Assembly (NCBI RefSeq): GCF_037975245.1
Contig: NC_092577.1
Location: forward strand, 7,223,001 to 7,287,000
Direction of reading: 5' to 3'
Origin: Apostichopus japonicus
Lineage: Eukaryota; Echinodermata; Holothuroidea; Aspidochirotida; Stichopodidae
DNA: 64,000 bases
A model generated the notes under the pieces. It searched no databases. It was not told the origin of the DNA and worked only from the letters and a program-made list of their open reading frames with translations. The number at the start of each line of letters is the position of its first letter. Position 1 is the first letter of the stretch. Shown here piece after piece: positions 44,139-57,392 of the stretch. Made by a program: the position numbers and the translations under genes.

Positions 44139-47009
44139 ATGCGGAAACGTAGATCAACGTATGAAGATATCGTTGTTTCAACTTGTGATGGTCGAGTATC
44201 AAAACATTTCTACCTGAAAACGACTGGAAAGAGAAGACTATGCGTATTTGCAACAAAATTACCGGTAAGTGATCGCTCGCGCGCGTATATCGACTAAGTA
44301 GATAACATACGTCAGGGCCAGCTGTTGCAAGTCTTGGAAGATTTACGGTTCGTATTTAGAATGATTAATGCTCAATACAGTAATGATATTCGCAAAGATT
44401 CGACTGAATCTGAAATATGTTGTTAAAATTAGCCCAAGTCAAAGTTTAAAACTTGCAGCATGAAATTATATGCGTGATTGAATTGGATTAGAAAAGTTAC
44501 TATTTCAAAAGCCTAGCCTACAAAATTTATAAGCTCCATTTCACGTTGAACGTAGGCTGTGCATTAGGTTAGGCCATAGAGCTTTACAGATAGGCCTAAC
44601 CATTAACAGTTGCGCAGTGTGAGACAAAGGAGTGAAACATTCGGTTCATCAGCATGAGCTCATGTGGTTAATACATGATACTGATTAGCAAATTTGAATG
44701 AGGTATAATCTAGAGATATGTTTGCTGTGATTGGCAGGGATAGTGGTCATTCTGTACTAGCAAATATATAAACTATTATTGTTGATAAAAACAATGGATG
44801 GCTTGTACTTGTAAGTTGTAGTAAAATTGCATAAATCTATTTTTCAAAGCCACATTGGAGCATACAAAGTGACAGAGACTGAAAACTATCAAGTAGTTAG
44901 TCCAGGTAATCTTAAAGATTACTACCCTCTAACTTCCTACACTATCAGAGAAGCCAAAGTGGTTGTGATGAAACACTTTGTAGATATACATGAAGAACAA
45001 TAGGAGTTACCCTAAGTTGAGTTGTCTGTGATAAAGCATGAGCCTTACTAAACGTTAAAAGATGCAGTACTTAGATGACATTTACATGCAAAATATCTAC
45101 CCATGCAAGTAGCCAAGAGTAGATGTATGTACAGTAGATATGCTGCCATACTGCATATTTATGCAGTGCATTAGGTATACTGCAGCTGAATGGGTTGTTG
45201 CACTTACTGCTAAAATATTACTATGTGGTACAGTACTGTATTTCTAAGGGGAGTGTACGAAATGATATAACCAGCTTCTAACTCACTTACATTGTTCTCT
45301 TTTCATGCATAGGATTGCCCAGAAATTGATACAATGTACAAATTGAGGGTAGTTTTGTCACCAAAGGACATTCAGAAGGTGTCCCTTGAGCAACGTCCAG
45401 ATTCTGTTGAAAACCTTATGGAAACTTTGAAAGATAAGTTAAGCCTTGAAGGCAGTTTCACTTTGCAATATGCTGATCCAGACTTTGGCGGTGAGATGGT
45501 GAATCTGACTAATGCAAATGATTTACCAGAGACATGTGCATCTGTCCAAGTGATATACACTGAAATTGCTGAAGATCAGTGCTATCAGAGTAGTACACCC
45601 TCACTGTCATCTGTCGGTTCATTCGGAAGCTCACATGACACTATGAGTGTTAGTTCAAATGATGACATACAGTCGGTAGAAGCCAAACTGAGACAAGGGT
45701 GTTGGCCAGAGGTCTTTCAGGTACCTAAAGTAGGCCCAGAGCTGGAACTGGTTTTTGAAGATGGTAATAGAAAGTATCTCTCAGAAGGAAAGAAGCACCT
45801 TGACTTAAGCAAAGATCACAAAAGTCAGTTCCTTGATGCGATTGCTAACCGCATTTGGGAGTACAAAGCATATCCAACACACATGGAATACACTGAAGTA
45901 GCAAAAGCAATCATGAGGACCTATTCTTGTTTGGCTGAAAAGGGAAGTTCCTCTGGCTATGATGAAATGCTTAACAGCATCAAATTTAAGATGGGTAATC
46001 TTAGAGCAAAAATGAGAAAGTTGGACTGCATGGAACTAAACGTTAACTCAAGGAAGCGCTCCTACCCTGGAACGTCTTCATCAAAACACAAAAAACCAAA
46101 GAGAGCAGAAATAAATTACTTACCAGACATTCCAATTGGAGAAGATGCAACAAGTATGGAGTTTTATTGAGAAACTTTTGCACAGAAGTTCAAAAGAGAA
46201 ACAGGGACATGAACAAGATTTAAAAAATGATGATAAGGACCTATGCACACCGTAGACAGGACCTGGTCTTAAATGCTCCAGCTGTCAACGAAATGGTAGA
46301 AAGATGGCCCGCCTTATTTCTTCCCAGTGAAGTAAGTTCCTTAATTGTTCATTAACTTATTGGGGGTGCTGTCTCCTTCACTAAAATTGGACATTTTGTT
46401 TTTTATTTTTCATGGTATAGTAGCTGCAGTGTATAATGAGTAGTAAAAGTAATGACAGTGGGTGATTAGTGTTCGAGATATTTTATATTTATGTATAAAA
46501 TTTTGTTAAATTACAGAAAAAAGAGAAGCAAAGTATGTGGTGCAGCAGGGTGATCTGATCAGTAATTAGCCGGTAGATGTATTTTTTAACCCATGGATGT
46601 CAGTCACCATTACTAATTTTTTTTGTCACTAATATCTGCACTAAATACCTGTAAAATTAGTTTATAACTGTAAATTATATATGGTCTTACCCAGGATTCC
46701 GATTGGCAGTTGACTACCATCGACAAATGCACTTACAAGTTGCAATTATACTCTCACCTTGGAAATGGCTTTCTATAATATTGCTACCTGGCAAAAGGGA
46801 GCCATCTTCTTTTCATGGGGCAAACTTAACTAAATATTGTTTCTACATTTCTCATTTTATTCTTTCAGTTGAAGGCTGAGTTTTCGAGGTTAAGCAACCT
46901 TGCTCTGGAGAGCACTTTCTTATCTTCACTAGACCAACACCTTGACAGAATGGTCGAAATATTGTCAACCAGACAAAAGTTACAGAACTTGTTTCACTTT
47001 GAGACAGGG
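44139..47009 (+). pseudogene. PB1-domain (SAMD3-like) transposon-associated gene, disrupted
   Basis: Exon 1, 44139-44264, starts at ATG, encodes 42 residues (MRKRRSTYEDIVV start) and ends at GTAAGT. Exon 2 starts after AG at 45313 in the same phase, which is also phase 0, and reaches 46331 (GTAAGT). Exon 3 is 46869-47009. The main open part (ATG at 45334 to TGA at 46168) has an N-terminal PB1-like fold with an acidic OPCA-like stretch (YADPDFGGEMVNL) and a conserved block (IWEYKAYPTHMEYTEVAKAI, KFKMGNLRAKMRKL, KKPKRAEINYLPD). These match, from memory, multicopy fish proteins annotated SAMD3-like. After 46168 the homologous reading continues (YAHRRQDLVLNA, ERWPALFLPSE) only past the TGA, a frameshift near 46196 and a TAA at 46218, so the gene is broken. 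Exon 3 continues LKAEFSRLSNLALESTFLSS. The C-terminal part was not found. Its role is unknown; PB1 domains mediate protein pairing. Confidence 0.78.
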
Positions 47010-49700
47010 GTAGGCTATATTACATATTTTGTATGGTATGATCAGATAATACAAGAGCTCATTTATCTATATTCTTGTTTTAGCAATCCTTAAAATACAG
47101 TAAATAAGAGTACATACTTTTTATTAGAAATTACCTTGTGACAATTTAACAGTTACATTTTGCATTGTGTGTACAATATTACATGCAAAACTAGCATAAA
47201 GGTATACTGTATTTGCCCCAAATATGCCAGAAATTCAAATATGGTCACCTTTGTTTTAATTACCACCTTGGAGGAAATTTACTTTAATTTGGGTTTGTTT
47301 CATTTTTGCATTCTACTGTATATGTTAACAACACCATCGGTTTATTTGATCCATCGTAAGTACAAAATGTGTCCTGGATATACAGTAGATTCAAGAAAAA
47401 GGGATTGCTGAATATGTTTGCTAATGACAGCTTAAACAATAATATTATTTAGTTAAAGAAGTTAATATATTGCTGTTTTAGTGTAAATTATCAACAAAAA
47501 ATAAACCGCCAGGCTACTTAAATAACCCTCTTAACAATTTGAAACCATGCCTGTGACATTACATTCCATTATAAACATACATAGTTATCATGCATATGAA
47601 TTGTTTGAATAGTTCATGTGGTGACCAGAGAGATATTGCAAAACTCCATTTGACTGGTAATTATCTTGTTTCTTGGTAAATATTGAAAATGTGTTGAAAC
47701 AAATTGTAATGCAACAGGATGCCATGGGAAATTGTTCTTCTGCTTTTACATTTCAACTTATGAAGAATTCTTGATTGGGTGAATAGGCACTAATAATAAT
47801 CATAATAATAATAATCAAAGAGCGAAACAAAGTTAATTTTATGATATGCCGATGTTTTCTTCAGGCAGAGAAATGACAAAATAGCCCACACCTCTAGTGA
47901 GTTGGAAGGGTCCAAAAATGTCTGAAAAAAATTCTATCAGGCATAAACTCTAGTTTACATTTTCATTTTTATTCAGAGCCATTGTTTGTCAAATAATCAC
48001 TTTGTACTTGCTTAGTTATGGAGAATTTCTAACAGCTTGCTTGCATCAATGTGATTGGTATCCTAGTATATGTTTCAGAAATAATTTGCAAAATGTGTTA
48101 TCAGTGAAATTTGAAACTTACAAACATGTTCATCCTAAACAAAGCCCAATGAGGGATGTACTGTGAAATCATTTACAGGAAGTCAGTATTATTATATATA
48201 CTGATAAAGGAAAGTGCATCAGATATCTGCGTTGTGATGAAACTATTAAAATCACAGTAATACAAGTGTTTGAAGGATCCAAAAACTGGCAAAAGACAGG
48301 GATTGACAATGGAATTCTTTCAAAGTATTTTGTGTTCCAAATGGGTAAAAATAAAGTGCTTTGCTGTAAAGATCTAGAAAACAAACATTTTTCATTATGA
48401 CTTTACTTTGCATGCAGGTTTTCATGAGCAAAGACTGTTGTGCTTCCTCTCAGATTCTTAAAAGAGTTTTACAGAGTTGCTTTATCTTATGATTAAAATG
48501 TAAGTTTTTGAGTACAAAGGACCAAACAGGGGCTATTTGCTGAACCCTGGCTTGATTTCATATACCCTTTATAGGATCAAAGTTGTATGTGATTCCCCAA
48601 ACATATCCTAAGCTTTCATGGGAACTAGTTTCATGGTAATTTCTAATATAAGGGATCAAAATATCCTGAAAAGAAAATTTCATATCATTGAAAAGATAAA
48701 GTTCCTGTTCGATGCTTGGTTTTCACAATTGAACAATGCTCTTATCCATCATAACTAGTCTTTTTCATAAAAACAGGTGCAAGAAAATTGGTGGCATCAC
48801 TATAGCTTTGCTATCGACAACTTTAAGTGCATTCCTTTAGTTAATGAAAAATTGGTGTTTTGAGCATCGTTGCCTATTTACATGATGATGTAATTATGAT
48901 TCACCTATAAAAATATTTGCCACAAAATTAAAGTCTTTAGCTAAATAATCATATTGTAAATGGCTGAGAGGAGTGGTTACTTCTTACTTCTTGGCTTTTA
49001 ACAACATTGGTTATTTCCAGCAGCCATAACATTAATTTTACTTCTGTATTTCATACCAAAGAATACATGCACTTGAAATTGGTATTTAATATCTTAAATG
49101 AATCATGGAAATGAATGATTGCAGCAGGCATGTACCCATGCTCCAGTTCTTCTGTATCTCTTAATTGATACATTTTGGCGTTGTTTCCACCGATAAAAGT
49201 ATTAGGCACTTTTTATGCGTTTCATTATTTCTTCTATTTCCTTGTTAAAGTACATTGTTACTGGCTTCAGAGGTTGAAAATAAAGTTGTGTTGTTAACTT
49301 AACAATATATAGTTTTCTTTACTAAAATTGTCTGTTGTCATAACTCAATTATATTGAGGTAACCCGCTGCCTAGAATATGCCAAGTAGCGTCAACTTAAA
49401 TATTCAAAGTTAACTCTGGAGATAATTGAAAGTGGGAAAAACTTGAATTGGTCTTGTCAGTTTAAAGAGGAAAGGCTATGATGTATCAGCTCTAAAGTTT
49501 TAGTTATCATAACTTGCCCAGCTTTTGCTCAAAAAAAGATAAAGATTAAATTTGTTGGACTATGCTGATATCTGTTGCCACAACTGAAGAACATAAAGTG
49601 TAACAAAGTAAAACCAGTGAGTTGGTTGTAACCACTACTGTCAAGTCTTACTTATGGAGTGTCTGGGTTAGTAGAGTGAACTTAAAAAAGTTAAGGCAGC
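47010..49700. other. Transposon interior without recognised coding
   Basis: Short frames only. The right subterminal part (49340-49700) has a few repeats of AACTTAA/TTAAGTT type and GGTAACCCGCTGCC near 49360, matched in inverse by GGCAGCGGGTTACC near 49696, an internal inverted pair. Confidence 0.5.
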
Positions 49701-49929
49701 GGGTTACCTCGACTTTTTCAAGTTGTCCTGACGTGTTGGGTTTTACAGTGTAGTTACAGTACTTAAATGTGCTATATTATTTATTTTAACCATAAAATCC
49801 AATAACTAAGTTTCTATCTCTTTTATATTTGCTTTAGGGGATGGGGGGGTGGGGTAGGGTATTGGCAGGGTGGCATGACGTGTTAAAACGTTGAGCTAAT
49901 ATGTGCATATGAGTAATTTAGTTATGCTG

Positions 49930-52345
49930 TATAATGGGTTCATTGACAAGCATGGTATTTATAATGGGTTGATTGGCATGCATGGTAGGTATAATGGGTT
50001 GATTAGCATACATGATATGAATAATGGGTTGGTTGGCATACATGGTATGAATTATGAGTTGATTGGCATACATGGTATGTATAATGGGTTGATTGGCATA
50101 CTTGGTATGTATAATGGGTGGATTGGCATACATGGTATGTATAGTGGGTGATAGGCATTTACATGTATAATGGATTGATTGGCATACATGTATAATGGGT
50201 TGATTGGCAAACATGGTATGTGTGATAGGTTGATTGGCATACCTGTACATGGTATGTATGAAGGGTTGATTGGCATACATGTATAATGGGTTGATTGGCA
50301 TACATGGTATGTATAATGGGTGGATTGGCATACATGGTATGTATAATGAGTTTATTGGCATACATGGTATGTATAACGGGTTGATTGGCATATGTACATG
50401 GTATGTATAGTGGGTGATTGGCATTTACATGTGTAATGGGTTGATTGGCATACATGTATAATGGGTTGATTGGCATACATGGTATGTGTGATAGGTTGAT
50501 TGGCATACGTGGTATGTATGAAGGGTTGATTGGCATATATGGTATGTATAATGGGTTGATAGGCATACATGGTATGTATAGTGGGTCGATTGGCATACAT
50601 GGTATGTATAATGGGTGGATTGGCATACATGGTATGTATGATGGGTTGATTGGCATACATGGTATTTATAATGGGTGAATGGCATACTGTACATGGTATG
50701 TATAATGGGTGGATTGGCATACATGGTATGTATGATGGGTTGATTGGCATACATGGTATGTATTGTGGGTGATTGGCATTTACATGTATAATGGGTTGAT
50801 TGGCATACATGTATAAATGGGTTGATTGGCATACATGGTATGTGTGATAGGTTGATTGGCATACATGGTATGTATGAAGGGTCGATTGGCATACATGGTA
50901 TTTATAATGGGTTGATTGGCATACATGGTATGTGTTATGGGTTGATTGTCACTTATGGTATGTATAATGTATAATGGGTTGATTTGCATACGTGGCACAT
51001 ATAATGGGTGGTTTGCAAACTTAAGAGATGCCTTGTGCATTGAATCTTCAATCTTCTAAATGTAACAGTATTTCATATTTTGTTGTCAGAATATGCTATG
51101 ATAGTTCGCTGACTAGTTACTTAAATGTTCTCTATTATTTAAATTAACCATAAAATCTAAAAACTAATTTACTATCTCTTTTTTTCTCTGCTTTAGGGGA
51201 AGGAGTGTAATGTTGGCAGGGTGGCATGACGTGTACAAAATTTTTGCTAATATGTGCATGTGAGTAATGTAGTTATGCTGTAAAATGGGTTGATTGGCAT
51301 ACATGATATGTATAATGGGTTAATTGGCATACATGGTATGTATAACGGGTTGATTGGCATATGTACATGGTATGTATAGTGGGTGATTGGCATTTACATG
51401 TGTAATGGGTTGATTGGCATACATGTATAATGGGTTGATTGGCATACATGGTATGTGTGATAGGTTGATTGGCATACGTGGTATGTATGAAGGGTTGATT
51501 GGCATATATGGTATGTATAATGGGTTGATAGGCATACATGGTATGTATAGTGGGTCGATTGGCATACATGGTATGTATAATGGGTGGATTGGCATACATG
51601 GTATGTATGATGGGTTGATTGGCATACATGGTATTTATAATGGGTGAATGGCATACTGTACATGGTATGTATAATGGGTGGATTGGCATACATGGTATGT
51701 ATGATGGGTTGATTGGCATACATGGTATGTATTGTGGGTGATTGGCATTTACATGTATAATGGGTTGATTGGCATACATGTATAAATGGGTTGATTGGCA
51801 TACATGGTATGTGTGATAGGTTGATTGGCATACATGGTATGTATGAAGGGTCGATTGGCATACATGGTATTTATAATGGGTTGATTGGCATACATGGTAT
51901 GTGTTATGGGTTGATTGTCACTTATGGTATGTATAATGTATAATGGGTTGATTTGCATACGTGGCACATATAATGGGTGGTTTGCAAACTTAAGAGATGC
52001 CTTGTGCATTGAATCTTCAATCTTCTAAATGTAACAGTATTTCATATTTTGTTGTCAGAATATGCTATGATAGTTCGCTGACTAGTTACTTAAATGTTCT
52101 CTATTATTTAAATTAACCATAAAATCTAAAAACTAATTTACTATCTCTTTTTTTCTCTGCTTTAGGGGAAGGAGTGTAATGTTGGCAGGGTGGCATGACG
52201 TGTACAAAATTTTTGCTAATATGTGCATGTGAGTAATGTAGTTATGCTGTAAAATGGGTTGATTGGCATACATGATATGTATAATGGGTTAATTGGCATA
52301 CATGGTATGTATTATGGGTTAATTGGCATACATGGTATGTATAAT
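49930..52345 (+). repeat. 30-bp minisatellite array in copy B, irregular
   Basis: The same unit as at 29-33 kb (TATAATGGGTTGATTGG core) but more diverged, with shortened units lacking GGTATG and spacers such as GGCATTTACATGTATAATGG. It is interrupted at 50995-51283 and 51964-52252 by copies of the flanking sequence (GAATATGCTATGAT to TTATGCTGTAAAATGGG). Frames of 75-170 codons on both strands are artefacts. Confidence 0.95.
50353..52290 (+). repeat. Apparently perfect 969-bp tandem duplication
   Basis: Copy 1 at about 50353-51321 and copy 2 at about 51322-52290 are identical wherever I compared them, including all minisatellite variants and the intervening non-repeat flank. The offset is exactly 969 bp (for example TTTGCATACGTGGCACATAT near 50982 and 51951). 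Confidence 0.93.
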
Positions 52346-53156
52346 GGGTTGAGTGGGTCAGTTCAGGTCAGGGGATCATGCATGTGATGTCATAATATTA
52401 GTTATGTCAATTTGTTATGTCCAATCCACAAGAATACTCTTGTGAAACAAATCTTCAATAATATTGTAACTGAAGCTCTACGATGCTTGCCAAACACCGG
52501 ACCAGCATCATTTTGCAAACTTACGAGATGCCTTGTGCATTGAATCTTAGCCGTTGATTTCCGTTAACCCTGCATCAGCATTATTATCATATTCTTTGTT
52601 TCTGTTTATACTTTTCTATGTTCTTTTCTGGTCATATTTCACCGTCACATTTCTGCTTTACTATATATGGTTGTATTTCTAATTCTATCAATACTGCTGT
52701 AGTACAATGTTAGTCTTCGTAATAAAAAGAAGAATGGTGGTTGTGTTATAAACAATGCTTCCTCAAGCGGCTGAGTTATAAATATATTAATGAACTTTGA
52801 ATGGTGTATATGGCCAGAGACTGTATACTTTGTAGGCCCAACCTTACCAATTAATATTCGCTTTTATATACAGAAAATAACGTGAAAGGTAATATGAAAA
52901 CTCATTAACTGAAAATACAATGAATTTCAAGGACGGTTAGTTAAAGCTAATTATGTATTAATACTCTCCAGTGTTTATGTATATAATTATTCATGAGATG
53001 CTGATCATTTTGTGTTTAACACTTTAAAGTTAAATCCTCTTTTTGTTGTTTATCATTCCCAGCCAATTTTCCGTTGTTCATTTATACTTGTATAATTAAG
53101 CTTTGTGTAAAATATACCCCAGCTGAACTTAAATGTGTGAGTTATTGTAGTTTTTT

Positions 53157-53645
53157 ATTCCTTGCCGAAGGCCGAAGGAATCTATGCGATGGTAATGCGT
53201 GTGTGTGTGTGACACTTTGGCTCGTAAACACAATGTCTCAAGAAATCAAAGATGCTTGAACTTCAAACTTGGTGTGTTTGTAGCCCTTAGTGAGTAGATG
53301 TTCGATATTTTTTTCATTGAGGTCAAGGGTCATTTGAGAGATAACCGGAGGTCATAGGCGAAAAAAATGTTAAACACTGTATCTCAAGAAGTTAGAAATG
53401 CTTAAACTTTACACTTAGACTGTTCATTGACCTAGAATAGCAAATCTAGTCTATTGTTTTTCATGGAGGTCAAAGGTAATTTGGTGTCACCGGAGGTCAA
53501 AGGCTGAAAACCACGTAAACAGGATATCTCAAGTATTGAAAGTTACTTGTACTTTAAACTTTGTTTGTTGCTAGCCCTTGGTGAGCAGATGATCCCTTTT
53601 GTTTTTCATGGAGGTCAAAGGTCGTTGAATGTTAGTTGTTGTTAC
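53157..53645 (+). repeat. Dispersed repeat with hairpin head, copy B
   Basis: Head ATTCCTTGCCGAAGGCCGAA then GGAATCTATGCG, followed by about three degenerate modules of roughly 165 bp, each with 'CTCAAG...TTGAACTTC.AACTTGGT' and 'CATGGAGGTCAAAGGTCA'-like sequence. No frame. The same architecture as the repeat at 14310. Confidence 0.65.
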
Positions 53646-53649
53646 AGTC

Positions 53650-56600
53650 AGAATAAATCTCATTATGCAGAAGTGAAGTTTGTTTGACCTTCGACCCTCT
53701 TTGCATAGGTACGCATTACTCAATTCTGCAAGACTTACCATTTCTGCTCAGCAATTCAGCTCATTAGAAAATATTGTAGCTAAAGATTTTTCTCATATTG
53801 GCAAGGAATCACTAAGTCACGTGACTTGCTGGTTTACATTGCGTTTATAGTTACACTATTAAACTAAGTAAAGATGTTGTACTACTACTCCGTATGTAGA
53901 TTACTGGTTAGAATTGAAACCTAAACCATGCTACCTATGAGTTTATGTTGTTATCATCAAACAGTATACTGCTCCCAAATTTCTCACAGAACAGTTTATT
54001 ATTCAACTGTTGACTTACCCCTCTCGTCTTCATTAGGCCTGGAACGACTTGTCTGTTTGTTTGATGATGTTAGTATTTGCATACAATGTAATAGTTGTAC
54101 ACAGTTTCCATAGTACACAGTAAGCCTATATTTCACTCGATGTAAGATGAAACACGTGACCTACAGCATGGAGACATGTCACGTGCTCTGTAACATCACA
54201 ACTGTATATCACTTAAACAGGAGATGATTGTCACATGGTAATGTCTTCAAGTTTAGTGGAATAACTAGGGATGTGAGGTTTGATGGTTATAAACGGTGTC
54301 TGTTCTATCTTTCCTAACATTCAGCGCATAGCCCTGTACACGCAGTAGTTTAGTATCATGGAATTTGGCGGCGTGGAAGACGGAGTGTTCTTGAGACGTT
54401 TATTATTAATAACCCAAATTAAAGGTGGTATTCGTTGCACCGACAGGCTGAATACATTGAGTTTCAAAGGGAGGTGTGTGAGTAGGAAGGGGTGGCTGGA
54501 GGGGAGGGGTGCAATATCATATCTTCCACAGTTCACTTGTTTGATCAAGAAATACAATTTGTGACATTCTTCAATGTCGACGACATCAGCTCCACTCATC
54601 TGCAATTGTACTTTAAGGCATTACTGAGTCATTCAGCTGGATCCTTTGTTAGCGAAACAATGCGATGTAATCAAACGATCGATTTTTACATAAATTCACA
54701 TTCTCAGTTTACGTTTGGTGTCGACATTTCTAGATAAACGTCAAAACTTCATGATAAACATTACAATGTCGATAAAGCGTCGAAAGTTTGTGATATCAGT
54801 TTAAATTGTTCTATAACAAAATCAAATATCAGAAATAAAACCACACAATTTCAACATGTAAAGTCATTTTTCTTTTCGGAAATGATAGTCAAAGTCGAGG
54901 TAAGCAGAGTAAATTCGACAAAGCATCTGTTAACATAATATCTGTGACATCAATGTTCCTTCTCAGTCACCGTAATACCCTTACAAATTATAGTGCGTAC
55001 TTTGTAATAACAGTCGGAGCAGATGTTGCCAGCTAAAGCCAACAAAAACAAAAAGGTAACCTAGACAATAATTGTTCATATATATTGTATACCTCTATCA
55101 TTCCAGGTTTTATTCTTTCAGAGGGTGGCAGACAAATATTTGAGGTCCTATTCCCCTCCCGTAGCTACTCCTTTGCACCTTCCCTGGACCTCCATCGTGG
55201 TACAAGATAAGTCTCTGTACAGAATAGTTAATTTCATGATTTTGTATTAACGATATATTTTTGTTTTGAGAGAGAGAGTAAAAGTGCTTGTTTTACGCTG
55301 AAGTTTAGTTGCTGCCCAGTGTATATGACTATTCTTGTAGAAAATAGTTCTCTCCATAGCATTGTTACAAGAGCTCACAAAAGAAATTCATACACAGGAC
55401 CGCAACACTTGACAAAGATGCCTTATTGAGCATTGGTTGTTGATTTTCAGTATAAACAACTGTTGCGTTGTTACGCTTGACTTAAATCAAATGACTTGAG
55501 CGAAAGACTTGTGAATTGAAAAGTCATTGGCTTGGTGAAAACAATGTGATAAACTCAACTCAAATTTCAACTAACAGTAAAATTTAAATCAATAAATTGT
55601 CATCCATTGTAACTTGATGATAATTAATGAAGCAACAATTGTTTTTCAGCAGCATTATCCAGTGATTTCCAGAAAGAAAACGAAACCTGTTTTCACTTGT
55701 TACATATCAGAACATGAGAAAAGGGGACTTTTGAAACAGGGCTTCCCGTTTTGTATTTGTGTTTTTTTTTCTTGATATGAGTATCCTTCTTTTCCTATCT
55801 ATCTATCGTTATCATAAACGTATCATATTTATAATCACATCTACCCTACCGTACCTTTCGTAATCAGGAACTAGTTTGCCTATTGTTATCGCTGTTTACT
55901 TAGCCTGCACAACAAACTAAATTTAGAACGTTCTTTACTACCGTTGTATGACAGAGACACTGTTTATACAATAAACAGATATAAAGATCATAAGACGTGT
56001 ACCCCGTGATATCGCATAATAGTTTTATAATAAGTCGATCATTATTACGATATATGACTAGATATCTTTTCAGATTGAAGATAGGATGCAACACTTCCAT
56101 TACGTATTAATTCATCTGGTTTTAAGAAGATGGATAACGAAGGTGTATTTTCTTCTCACTGGAAAAGAGGAACATATTCTAAATGCGTCCCGATGAACTT
56201 TTTAGGGCAGCTTTAAAGGGCCATGACGATAAAAATATCTTCTCTCTAATAAATTGTCCTTTTCTAAAACAAATAACAAAATCATATTCCGGAGCTAACA
56301 GGACCGATTAGTATATATTAGCATATGGTGCAGACTTGAAACACCCAAGCAGCATAAGTCACATACACGTGTGTCGTTTATGGAAGGTAAAGTTTACATC
56401 CAGTCTGCATATGTGGTGAAATCTACAACTAACTAAAACAACTGTATTTGTAAACAAATACGTGGCATTGAATTTCGCGGTGAAGGTGACAGTTAGTTGT
56501 TGATATTAAATGAGGGGTCTTTGTTACTGCAAACTTTCTGAAGTTAATTGATCACGAATAGGCCAGCTCGGTGTTTGTTCCTTTGACGTATACCAAAGCT

Positions 56601-57392
56601 AGGCTATATTTCTATAAAAAAAAGTACGTTAGCTAGCATGCGCCTGCAATATGAACGAAGAAAGTTATAACCAAAACCATCACAGATTAACCGGAAAACC
56701 AAGCTCATTAACGGTTGTTAATCACGACACATGTTCCGGACGTGTCAGAGAATACCCAGCCCATGTTAACGTTACTGTATCCTCGCCATAGAAATTCAAC
56801 TAGGAAGATTGCACAGTTTATCGCCGTTTGTTTAAGAATTGAAGCCTTGGAAAAAGTGAGGGTGCTTTGTGGTGTACGGCAAAAAGCCAGATAATTTTTA
56901 AGCCTTCACTTATACATTGTGCATTCGAGTTTGAAACTGAATTTGATTATACCCGCTTTTCTGAAAGAGTAGGTGTATTTTGCACAACAGAGACATGTTA
57001 TGGCGACCAGAGTGGTAAGTACTATACTCCTGAATTAATAACCATTTTTTTTCTCGCCTCTATAAAGACTTGAGTAAGTGGAGTGTGTGCAACTTTAAAT
57101 GTCTGGAAAGGGTCATTTCCGGTATCTGATAGGCACATGGCAAAGATTTGTCTTGCTTGTATTATGTTAGTGATCCACTCAAATAGTGGCATAGCCTAGT
57201 TGTCCCTAAAAATGCCTTGAAAAAGCAACTGTCCCTCCTCCCCACCCTCTTCCCACACACGCCTCCTTTTGTGTAATACTTCAATATTATAGTCTGTGCA
57301 TACAGTTATCAGTTTAGTGTTAATGTTGCAAAGTGGGTAGTTGCCTATTTTCCTATTATTGAATTGTTAGTGATAACCCCGGGACATCATAA
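53650..57392. other. Non-coding DNA, one weak exon candidate
   Basis: No supported gene. On the plus strand near 56920-57014, a frame ending CTTETCYGDQS precedes a GTAAGT donor, which could be the end of a 5' exon, but nothing else supports it. Overlapping frames at 54321-54737 are unconvincing. Confidence 0.4.

Larger units (their letters stand above)
44032..49750 (+). mobile_element. CACTG-ended DNA transposon carrying a PB1-domain gene
   Basis: Begins CACTGTAAAACCCAAC and ends GTTGGGTTTTACAGTG, a perfect 16-bp terminal inverted repeat. TA flanks both sides (44030-44031 and 49751-49752). Copy A at 28800-28815 shows the undisturbed GACTAGTTAC site, proving a 5719-bp insertion with a TA duplication. 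CACTGTAAAA-type ends with TA flanks recall animal elements classed as EnSpm/CACTA; this assignment is from memory and is inference. The only protein gene seen is a decayed PB1-domain gene at 44139-47009; no transposase frame was found in the rest, so the element is probably non-autonomous or decayed. Confidence 0.88.
43654..53460 (+). repeat. Large duplication, copy B (partner at 28382-38990)
   Basis: Collinear with copy A apart from the 5.7-kb transposon at 44032-49750 and an extra 969-bp tandem duplication at the minisatellite. The right part (52340-53160) matches 32986-33228 joined to 38159-38760 and provides the empty site for the CACTG element of copy A; copy A likewise provides the empty site for the element here. 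Confidence 0.82.

Noticed and set aside
49903-52009. Cluster of 75-170-codon frames on both strands
   Set aside because: Same minisatellite artefact; identical pairs arise from the 969-bp duplication.
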